Positions 17,335-24,327 of a stretch of DNA of 64,000 bases are shown here, one piece after another. Made by a program: the position numbers and the translations under genes. Numbering within the stretch: position 1 is the stretch's first letter; each line of letters opens with the position of its first letter. The stretch comes from an uncultured Flavobacteriales bacterium (lineage in GTDB: Bacteria; Bacteroidota; Bacteroidia; Flavobacteriales_D; Sanyastnellaceae). The DNA is taken from positions 1 to 64,000 of the forward strand of contig CAJQLF010000009.1 of NCBI GenBank assembly GCA_905479115.1, written 5' to 3'. The notes under the pieces are model-generated. The model did no database searches and was not told the DNA's origin. It saw only the letters and a program-made list of their open reading frames with translations.

Positions 17335-19469
17335 AATGGAAATCGGATTATAAATTCAGAACCTAAGCCCTCCTCGGACTCGACTTCAACTTCTGCATTG
17401 TGATCCCGAAGAATGCCCATCACAATACTCAGCCCAAGACCTGTCCCCTCGCCCACCGGTTTTGTTGTAAAGAATGGATCAAAAATTTGGGACTTGACCC
17501 CTTCTGGCATTCCGACGCCGCTGTCCTTAATTCGCACCTCAATCCACGACTGACCAATGCTCTCCGTTAAGGCTGTTTGGATATAGACCTCGTTATCTTC
17601 GAACTCGCGCTCTAGCCCCTCCATGGATTGGGCTGCGTTGGTGATGATGTTCATGAACACCTGATTCAATCGGCCAGGCTGGCACGTGACCAAGGGCAAG
17701 TTATCCGCCAACGTGTATCGCACGGTGGCCACATCTTTCAAATTGCTGCGCAATACGATCAGCGTGGATTCGATCAGTTCATTCACCTGGGCCTGAATAA
17801 AATTATCCCCGTCCATGCGACTGAAGATCCTCAGCCCCCTCACAATTTCACTCGTCCGCATGGTTCCGTCTTCGATTCCTTTGAGCAGTTCGTCAATCTC
17901 GCGCTGGGTAAAATCAATATCCAGTTTGGCAAGCTTGGACTTTAAGGCCTCGACTTTCGACCCAATGTCCTCCATTGCTGGGTCGAGCGTTTTCACCGCG
18001 TCTACCACCTCATTTAGATCTTCGAAATCTCGCCGCAACGATTGAGCGCTGGATGACACAAAATTAATGGGGTTATTTAGTTCATGGGCGATGCCCGCAG
18101 TGAGCTGACCGATGGATGCTAATTTTTCGCTTTGAACCAATTGCTGCTGAGCCGACTGCAACTCTTCTAACGTCGCGCGCATGGTGGAATTCATTTCCTC
18201 CAAATCCGCTGTTCGGCTTTTCACGCGATCTTCCAATACGTTATTTTGTTCGCGCACCAAGCGCTCATTCAGCTGCAAGGAGCGCATCTGTTCTTCCCTC
18301 GCAATTGCGCTTTCCTTCTTCAATTGATTGATTCGGCTGGCCAAGGCAAGACTCAAAACGACCATTTCAATGGCGCTGCCCAACGGGAGAGCAAAAAACG
18401 TCCATGCGTTGTAAGGGATGATACCGGAATCCTTCAAAACAAACACCAGCACGGCGATGATGAAAATGGTAAACGCCAGGAGAAAATATTTAGCCGGAGC
18501 GTATCCCTTGCGCATCGTTATGATGGATCCGGGGATGCAAAAGAAAATCGCTGCAGCGCAGAAGTTAATCACATTGTAACTCCAGATGAGCTGACCAAAA
18601 ATTGCCAGAACAAATGCAATGAGGTAAATGACAAAGTAGAAATTGAGGAGTTTATGCAGCCAAGGCACGTACCGACTTAGCCGCAAAAAATTCTGCACAA
18701 AGACAATGGTTGTCAGGCCACTGAACACCCCAAAGAAGTGAGTTATTCGGTGGTTTAACCAGGGCAACGATTGGATTTGTAAGTAAGAAGTATAGCCGTT
18801 CAATACCAGCTGCGTCCCACCGATCATGAGAATGAAGAGCGAATATTCGAGGTAACTGCGGTCACCAACGCTGAAGAACAAAAACAGATTGTACAACAGC
18901 ATGACGAGAATCACACCAAAATAGGCTGCAAAGAGAACGTCCCGTTGATGCGAATCCCCAATGATCTCTCGCGGACCCGCAATGCGCATGGGCAGCAGGA
19001 GAGGTTTTGACGACTTCAATCGAAAGAGCACCGTCAGTTCATCGCATTCCGTCAAGGGAATTGGAAAGGTCGGATAGGTTCCCATGGTGGACTCCACATG
19101 GGATGAAGCGATCACGCCTCGCTCGAACGAGGCCGTGACTTTACCGTCGCAAATCATATACCCAGTCAACTCATCAATCCCTGCATTCTGGATTTCGAGG
19201 AGCATTCCATTTTCTGTCTTGGAATCCAAAATCACCCGAATCCATTGGACATCATCGCTTAACCCCAAATTGGGAACACGGTCAGTATGGGCACTCCAAT
19301 TTTCTGAAAGCGCCACGGCTTCTACACCCATTAATGCAGGCGTCAGAGATTGATCCAAAGATTCAACGCGGGTTCCAATGAATTCTTGAGCTCCAACCGT
19401 GGAAATCATCGCTAAAAACACCCCGATCCAAGCGGTGCGGAGTCCGCGTATTCGAATGGAACACCCCAT
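17331..19469 (-). CDS. 7TM-DISM sensor histidine kinase
   Basis: A 712-aa membrane kinase. It has a signal peptide (to about residue 27, ending VGAQ), then a periplasmic 7TMR-DISMED2-type beta domain (about 30-175) that in this family is thought to bind carbohydrates or other small ligands. Seven transmembrane helices follow at about 180-390, then a coiled coil, HisKA with the phospho-accepting His in [10 protein letters not shown] (about residue 462) and a HATPase with NxxxNA (ITNAAQ), DSGVGMP and GTGLGL. The start ATG at 19469 overlaps the acyltransferase stop as TGATG; a GTG one codon earlier is possible. It is coupled to the response regulator downstream and two enzyme-like genes upstream. 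Confidence 0.92.
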   Translation of the reverse strand: MGCSIRIRGLRTAWIGVFLAMISTVGAQEFIGTRVESLDQSLTPALMGVEAVALSENWSAHTDRVPNLGLSDDVQWIRVILDSKTENGMLLEIQNAGIDELTGYMICDGKVTASFERGVIASSHVESTMGTYPTFPIPLTECDELTVLFRLKSSKPLLLPMRIAGPREIIGDSHQRDVLFAAYFGVILVMLLYNLFLFFSVGDRSYLEYSLFILMIGGTQLVLNGYTSYLQIQSLPWLNHRITHFFGVFSGLTTIVFVQNFLRLSRYVPWLHKLLNFYFVIYLIAFVLAIFGQLIWSYNVINFCAAAIFFCIPGSIITMRKGYAPAKYFLLAFTIFIIAVLVFVLKDSGIIPYNAWTFFALPLGSAIEMVVLSLALASRINQLKKESAIAREEQMRSLQLNERLVREQNNVLEDRVKSRTADLEEMNSTMRATLEELQSAQQQLVQSEKLASIGQLTAGIAHELNNPINFVSSSAQSLRRDFEDLNEVVDAVKTLDPAMEDIGSKVEALKSKLAKLDIDFTQREIDELLKGIEDGTMRTSEIVRGLRIFSRMDGDNFIQAQVNELIESTLIVLRSNLKDVATVRYTLADNLPLVTCQPGRLNQVFMNIITNAAQSMEGLEREFEDNEVYIQTALTESIGQSWIEVRIKDSGVGMPEGVKSQIFDPFFTTKPVGEGTGLGLSIVMGILRDHNAEVEVESEEGLGSEFIIRFPL

Positions 19470-20230
19470 CACACGTCTAGCCTAAACTTAAGTTTCAATT
19501 CGCCCTTCGGGCCATGAACAGAATGAGACATCCCCTCCGGATCTTGCCAAATCCCCTCCAACAATTCTCTCACACGGTCTTCGACCGCATCAAGTTGATC
19601 GGGAAAGGTGTATCGGGCAATGGTAGCGCGAAGCTTGGGCGTTGGGTAGGTGAAAAAACCATCTTCTCCAATGCCCTCCTCGGTATAAAATGCCAACGGT
19701 CGCTGCATGCGTCGGGTGACCGGCGAAGTAAGCGCAAACAAATGCCGACCTCCTATCATGGTCAAGGTGGCCATGGCCGCTTGTATCAGAAACGTCGCCT
19801 CCACCCCCATACCAGCCAACTCGATGCTATTCCACATGCCTCCCAGTTCAAATGCACCTTCTTCCACGTACGGCGCCATGTGCTCTGACAAGCGGGGATC
19901 TTGGCTTCCAATGGCCTTCATCAGCGGAAGTTCACTCACAGTTTTGGCACCGTGCATCCGGGCGCCACCCAACACGCGTTCTCCTCGTCCGTCAATGCCT
20001 GAGCCCAGCCCTACAGCAGCGATCACAATAATCTGAGGGTTTCCAATCCAATCGCGGTTGAAGGTGGTCAACTGCTTGATCCCATACGCTTGCAATACGG
20101 CTTGATGACCATCCACCAGCTCATGGCACATGTCAGGATGCCGATCCGCACGAAACACACGAACCTCCGCCTCTGATATGCGTTCTGCTCGGCGGGTACG
20201 GTCAATTGACGGATTCAATGAGCTGCTCAT
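19469..20230 (-). CDS. GNAT-like acyltransferase (FeeM/autoinducer-synthase-like)
   Basis: A 253-aa protein tentatively placed in the GNAT fold, closest in pattern to N-acyl amino acid synthases and acyl-homoserine-lactone synthases. The supporting pattern is an N-terminal MCHELVDGHQAVLQAYGI, a strand with GGARMH, then FELGGMWNS, GMGVEATFLIQAAMATLTMIGGRHLFAL and a closing RRMQRPLAFY. No experimentally known relative could be named from sequence alone. The ATG at 20230 is preferred; one at 20254 is also in frame. Either start overlaps the upstream ThiF gene (29 or 53 nt), so translation is probably coupled. It may modify a product activated by that ThiF protein; this is inference. Confidence 0.6.
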   Translation of the reverse strand: MSSSLNPSIDRTRRAERISEAEVRVFRADRHPDMCHELVDGHQAVLQAYGIKQLTTFNRDWIGNPQIIVIAAVGLGSGIDGRGERVLGGARMHGAKTVSELPLMKAIGSQDPRLSEHMAPYVEEGAFELGGMWNSIELAGMGVEATFLIQAAMATLTMIGGRHLFALTSPVTRRMQRPLAFYTEEGIGEDGFFTYPTPKLRATIARYTFPDQLDAVEDRVRELLEGIWQDPEGMSHSVHGPKGELKLKFRLDV

Positions 20231-21278
20231 TCCATTCCAAATAATGGCGAGCATCCGAAACGGAGTCGCCGAGAAAAATTTTACGAATCACTTGGGCCGC
20301 ATGCGCCCCACCTCCTGCAACATCTGAATACAATTGCGGCCAGCCCACGAGGGTCTCACCCACCTGCTGCAAACTCTCAACGCCCCGTGCAGATGCTTCT
20401 GCAACATCTATGAAGGCGTCGAAATAAGCCGGCGTCCATTCTGCTGCGCTGCGCATTTCTTGCAGCAAATCATCCGAAATCCGGCCATGCAGAAAGGCCT
20501 GACCCGACTGGTCATAACGCTCGATATCGAGCATCCCACGGTCGGAAGTCTCCATGATGAGAGGAATCCCCGCTTCTCGTGCGTGCCAGCGCAAGTTTGC
20601 TTTTGCTTGAACTTGATCGCAGGCGTCGACAACGCAATCCACACCTTCAAAAAATTCCTTCGCGTTGTCAGAGGTAAACCCCTCAGAAACCAATTCGACC
20701 TCAAAAAAAGGATCAACCTCTGCAATGGCCCTCGCTACAGCGACTGTTTTTGGAATACCTAAATGATGGACACCTGTTTGAATCCGATTCAAATTGGACA
20801 ATTCTAAGGTGTCAAAATCTGCAAGTTTCAGACGCCCGCAAATTCGCTCCATTGCCAATGTCACAGCCAGTGAACTTCCAACGGAAAGCCCGACAATCCC
20901 AACCGTTTTCCCCCCTAATTCGTCTTGCTCTTCCTGATTGATCTTGTTGCGATTTCGGTTGGTACGCACTTCAATGAATGCCGATTCTGGCAACAACCGC
21001 ACCCACGTTGCCCGCCAAGGGAACCAGGCCCACACGCCATAAGCGTCCCATCCGTCCGGACCGATTTCCCGGCGGATTTCCGATGCTAATTTTTCAGGCT
21101 GCGCTTTCAACTTAGGCTGCCGTATGATCAGCAATTCAGCCACTTGATCTTCCAAAGAATCCACAACATGGGCATTCAACGTTGACTGCTTTCGTTCTTG
21201 AAAGAGCTTACGCCTCGGTGAAGAATCCAGCCGGAAAACTTCAGGGTGTGTTTCGTATGGTTTGGGTGCAGAACTCAT
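20202..21278 (-). CDS. ThiF/E1-like adenylyltransferase (Rv1355c-like)
   Basis: A 358-aa protein with an E1/ThiF/MoeB-type fold, which activates carboxylates with ATP. The nucleotide loop is GIVGLSVGSS (127-136), followed by DFDTLELSNLNR (154-165) with the conserved Asp and Arg, and VVDACDQVQAK (217-226). The N-terminal 120 residues and the block METSDRGMLDIERYD (242-256) resemble the front half of mycobacterial Rv1355c-type proteins, where a nitroreductase-like domain follows; here that second half is absent and a separate acyltransferase gene follows instead. No CxxC zinc pair is obvious. The start ATG 21278 was chosen since residues before it look unstructured. First gene of a coupled operon with a two-component system. 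Confidence 0.82.
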   Translation of the reverse strand: MSSAPKPYETHPEVFRLDSSPRRKLFQERKQSTLNAHVVDSLEDQVAELLIIRQPKLKAQPEKLASEIRREIGPDGWDAYGVWAWFPWRATWVRLLPESAFIEVRTNRNRNKINQEEQDELGGKTVGIVGLSVGSSLAVTLAMERICGRLKLADFDTLELSNLNRIQTGVHHLGIPKTVAVARAIAEVDPFFEVELVSEGFTSDNAKEFFEGVDCVVDACDQVQAKANLRWHAREAGIPLIMETSDRGMLDIERYDQSGQAFLHGRISDDLLQEMRSAAEWTPAYFDAFIDVAEASARGVESLQQVGETLVGWPQLYSDVAGGGAHAAQVIRKIFLGDSVSDARHYLEWNEQLIESVN

Positions 21279-21416
21279 CACGTTGAAAGGCTCAATTTCG
21301 CGGGAATCCCGCGTTCCCTGACTGCAAGCTTCAGATGTTTTGAACACGCGTAATGTGAGAATCTGCAACCTTTATAGCCATTTTACGTATTCCAGAAGGC
21401 ATCATGACATGTACGA

Positions 21417-21839
21417 ATGACTCCTTTTAATTCAACACCTCTCATTTATATCGCTTATGCGAATGCATCTGAAGCTCAAAGTCTCATGGAGCGCATCCAA
21501 GATTTTTCAGAGCCCCGTCTGATTGATGCTTCCGACTTAAGTAATTCCAACTTCATGCAATCCATCGCACAACACCAAACCTGTTTGTTGGTTTTGGATG
21601 AAGCATGTGCTGCGCTCAAATCTTTGAAGTCCTTTGGAAAGGAAGCAGCTGAAAGGCATGAGTTCTTTCGTTGCCTGGTGATCGGGGACTCGAACATCGA
21701 GCAATGGCCGCAAGGCACGATTCAAATGAACACGCATACGCTCTCTACGACGATTATTGATCGGTTGCGAAACGAATCAAATGTACTTCGCATGATGAGC
21801 AGCCGTGTGCGCCATGTGCGAAGATTGCAGAACCGATAA
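21417..21839 (+). CDS. hypothetical protein, possible alpha/beta (TIR/receiver-like) fold
   Basis: A 140-aa protein, not recognised. Its start (LIYIAYANASEAQSLMERI) and the segment QTCLLVLDEACAAL look like alternating strands and helices of a flavodoxin-like, TIR or receiver fold. The conserved catalytic Glu of TIR NADases and the phosphorylatable Asp of receivers could not be placed. The C-terminus is basic (RVRHVRRLQNR). It is transcribed away from the ThiF operon and converges on the DUF4924-type gene. It may share a regulatory region with the ThiF operon, which makes a linked role possible but unproven. Confidence 0.6.
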   Translation: MTPFNSTPLIYIAYANASEAQSLMERIQDFSEPRLIDASDLSNSNFMQSIAQHQTCLLVLDEACAALKSLKSFGKEAAERHEFFRCLVIGDSNIEQWPQGTIQMNTHTLSTTIIDRLRNESNVLRMMSSRVRHVRRLQNR

Positions 21840-21854
21840 CGGGCTTTCACCGCA

Positions 21855-22373
21855 TTATTTTCCTTGGTAAACCTTTACATGGCCGCGGGCCAAAGAATTC
21901 GCCATTTCTCGAATAGGCTGGAGCGCTGCTTGGGTCTCCAGTGAGACTTCTTCCTTCTTCATTTTGAGCACCAACCAGCCGTAAAGTGCAGTGAGCATTG
22001 TTTCCGTGGGGTGTCGCAGTCCCGTCGACATCTTGTTCTCTTCAAACTCCCGCAAAACGGGTTGGGCTGTTTCAAACGAACTAACATACACCTCATCTTC
22101 CATGGGCCCCGTGAGCAAGTCATGCAGCAAGGCCAATTCCGTTTGAACCTCGAGTACATCCGACACATGACCTTTTTCTTCGAGGTGCTCCACCTTCATC
22201 TTTTCTGACAATGCCAGCAACCAGTCCAAGTCAGGGGTTTCCTGACCTTGGAACATCGCGCGAATTGTCTCAGCCGAAAACTGCGTGGCACGCACGACAT
22301 CTTCCATCTGCCACACATACAGCACGTATTCCACAATGTGGGTGAGCTTCTTGGTTGCCGCCGTCGTGCTCAT
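21855..22373 (-). CDS. DUF4924 family protein
   Basis: A 172-aa helical cytoplasmic protein matching the Bacteroidota family DUF4924, recognised by its start (IVEYVLYVWQMEDVVRA) and length. No catalytic motif or known function. Its ATG overlaps the stop of the Skp-like gene as ATGA, so it is the last gene of a three-gene operon (23238 to 21855). Confidence 0.75.
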   Translation of the reverse strand: MSTTAATKKLTHIVEYVLYVWQMEDVVRATQFSAETIRAMFQGQETPDLDWLLALSEKMKVEHLEEKGHVSDVLEVQTELALLHDLLTGPMEDEVYVSSFETAQPVLREFEENKMSTGLRHPTETMLTALYGWLVLKMKKEEVSLETQAALQPIREMANSLARGHVKVYQGK

Positions 22374-22984
22374 TCGGTCGCTTCTTCTGATGCCGGCGCA
22401 GCTTCCATGTGCCGCGCGTTCAAAAATGCCAACAGCTCCACTGTCACGTCATAGGATGGGGAGCCATACAAGACACCCTCTCCCGACAACCCCCAATTCA
22501 GGACAACTTCCAAGCCATTCTCTTCTGCAAAAACGGCTACCTCTGAAGCAAGTTTTTGTGCCACTGCGGATTGAAGTTGATTCTCCATTTGCATCAATTG
22601 GCTCTGGGATTGATTCTGAATTTCAGCCAATTGGGCCTCGATTTCATACAAGCGGTTTTGGGCAATCTGGATTTCATCCCTGGTCACATCAGGGCCATTG
22701 GCATAGGCAATCAATTCTTGTGCTTCGTCTTGCAACGGCACGGCGGCGCGTTCCAGGGCGAACTGTGATTGCTGAACTGCCTTGAACAGCGTCTGCTCTT
22801 GATCTTGAATGAAGGCGTAGCCAACCTGAATGGAGTCGCCATGGACAAAGGCTATCGTGGCGGCCTTACCTCTTTCGAGTGCTGGTGAAAGTTCTGCATT
22901 TTCGGTGTCCAGGGTCATGAAGGTTAGCACGGCCAACCAGCCAGCCAAAAAAACCATCAATACCATTGTCAATTGCTTATTCAT
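22370..22984 (-). CDS. OmpH/Skp-like periplasmic chaperone
   Basis: A 204-aa protein of the OmpH/Skp type. Residues 5-25 are a hydrophobic signal or anchor. Then comes the short strand IAFVHGDSIQVGYAF and a long coiled coil (about residues 60-165, rich in Gln and Glu), then a closing strand LEVVLNWGLSG, the arrangement of Skp tentacles. Skp holds unfolded outer-membrane proteins in the periplasm. The lack of an obvious cleavage site suggests it may stay anchored. It is the middle gene of an operon with a short conserved protein and a DUF4924 gene. Confidence 0.8.
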   Translation of the reverse strand: MNKQLTMVLMVFLAGWLAVLTFMTLDTENAELSPALERGKAATIAFVHGDSIQVGYAFIQDQEQTLFKAVQQSQFALERAAVPLQDEAQELIAYANGPDVTRDEIQIAQNRLYEIEAQLAEIQNQSQSQLMQMENQLQSAVAQKLASEVAVFAEENGLEVVLNWGLSGEGVLYGSPSYDVTVELLAFLNARHMEAAPASEEATE

Positions 22985-22995
22985 CTTCCAGGGTG

Positions 22996-23238
22996 TTACG
23001 TTGTTTGGTTCGGTGAAGTGTTCTGCTGATATGTGCTGCGCATCTCGACAAAAATCCGCAGCACCTGATCCGCCATAGCATTACCTGCGCGCTCTAGATC
23101 GGACAAGGTGAATTCGCTGTCATCAAATTTATACGTCTGCTCAAATCGGTCCAGCTCATACCGCAATTGGAACTTTTCATTCCAATGGTTGATGGTAATC
23201 CGCATCAAGGGGTGGGGAATGTGCGCTATCGTTCGCAT
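22996..23238 (-). CDS. small conserved hypothetical protein
   Basis: An 80-aa protein beginning MRTIAHIPHPLMRITI, which resembles a short family found widely in Bacteroidota upstream of OmpH-type genes. The body FQLRYELDRFEQTYKFDDSE reads as strands plus a helix; it carries no known motif. It lies 11 nt before the Skp-like gene and begins the operon. A -7-like box TATCTTCG lies in the short divergent intergenic region before it. Confidence 0.65.
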   Translation of the reverse strand: MRTIAHIPHPLMRITINHWNEKFQLRYELDRFEQTYKFDDSEFTLSDLERAGNAMADQVLRIFVEMRSTYQQNTSPNQTT

Positions 23239-23277
23239 CTATTCACTTAATTTGAGCGCGAAGATAGCCTTCCACCC

Positions 23278-24204
23278 ATGGAAAAAAACCCCGCTTGGCC
23301 TCCTACCCTCCCTCATTTATTGGAGGCGTGCACTTCTCCGCTGGAAAAAGAGCTGGTTTGGGCGGTCGGAAGCCCCGCGTTAATGGGATGTCAAGCTCCA
23401 GGAATTGAACGTCATTTGACCCCAGGGTTCTTTGAAGCCGCTCGGCTTGACCTCGATCAGTGGATCCATGACGCCGAGCGAACACCACGGGCTGAAGCCG
23501 AGGTTCTCGGGTCGAAAGCCATGCGCCTCGGACATCGCTTCGAACGGTTGATCCAGTGGTGGTTTCACGAACATCCAGAATGGACCGTGCATGCGCAAAA
23601 CGAAGTGGTGCAATTGGGTAAGCAAACCGCGGGTGAAATCGACCTTCTCGCTGAGCGCAATGGAGAGTGGACTCACTTTGAATTGGCCTGTAAGTTTTAT
23701 CTGAGTGCTCGCCGTTCGTCCCAGTGGACGAGCTGGATTGGCCTGGACCCCAAGGATTCCCTTGACCAAAAATTGACCGTTTTTCAACGGCAAATCGAGT
23801 TGACTCAGCGAGAAGAGGTTCAGCCGTGGCTTGCGGAACGCAAGTGGCAAGTAGATGCGCATCACATTTGGATGAAAGGGTGGTTTTTTCAGCATTTTCA
23901 GGATCTATCTCATCCAGTTTTACCCAAAAGTCATGGGATCAACTGCTGTGTGGGTTGGTGGTGTCACCTCCAAGATTGGCCTACAATCTGGAACACGTCA
24001 ACTGCTTGGATTGCCCTTCAGCCAGCGCATTGGATGCGAATTCGACACCGCAAAACAGATGTCACTTTGCTGTATGATGCAGATGATGCAAAGGCAGAAT
24101 TGGCCGGTCGGAGAGCCCTAATGGTCGCTCAAGCCGAATGGGTTGGCTCCGAATGGGTGGAAACTTCTCGGGGAGTCCTTGTGCAGAATGAATGGCCTAA
24201 TTGA
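23278..24204 (+). CDS. DUF1853 family protein
   Basis: A 308-aa protein of the DUF1853 family. Distinctive segments are LGHRFERLIQWWFHEHPEW, TAGEIDLLAERNGEWTHFELACKFYL and DSLDQKLTVFQRQIEL. The E-x-D plus E-x-x-x-K pattern (GEID then ELACKFYL) looks like a PD-(D/E)XK nuclease-type core, but no activity is known to me. It starts 39 nt from the divergent small conserved gene. It is the only gene between that operon and the large TonB-type receptor, which starts 123 nt later and probably has its own promoter. Confidence 0.8.
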   Translation: MEKNPAWPPTLPHLLEACTSPLEKELVWAVGSPALMGCQAPGIERHLTPGFFEAARLDLDQWIHDAERTPRAEAEVLGSKAMRLGHRFERLIQWWFHEHPEWTVHAQNEVVQLGKQTAGEIDLLAERNGEWTHFELACKFYLSARRSSQWTSWIGLDPKDSLDQKLTVFQRQIELTQREEVQPWLAERKWQVDAHHIWMKGWFFQHFQDLSHPVLPKSHGINCCVGWWCHLQDWPTIWNTSTAWIALQPAHWMRIRHRKTDVTLLYDADDAKAELAGRRALMVAQAEWVGSEWVETSRGVLVQNEWPN

Positions 24205-24327
24205 TAACGGCCTTGTGTTGAGTTATATGCATTCAAGCCATTGAAGTCCGTGTATTACAACGCAAATTGCAGAGAGAAATTGAGGCTCCATTAAACAAAT
24301 CAGGGGGGCAATCGTCTTATACTTCAT

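Noticed and set aside
18246-18680. A 144-aa plus-strand frame inside the histidine-kinase gene
   Set aside because: Low-complexity, charged translation antisense to predicted transmembrane helices.
21417-21839. Calling the 140-aa protein a TIR-domain NADase or defence gene
   Set aside because: The catalytic glutamate context could not be placed and no defence partners are nearby; kept as hypothetical.
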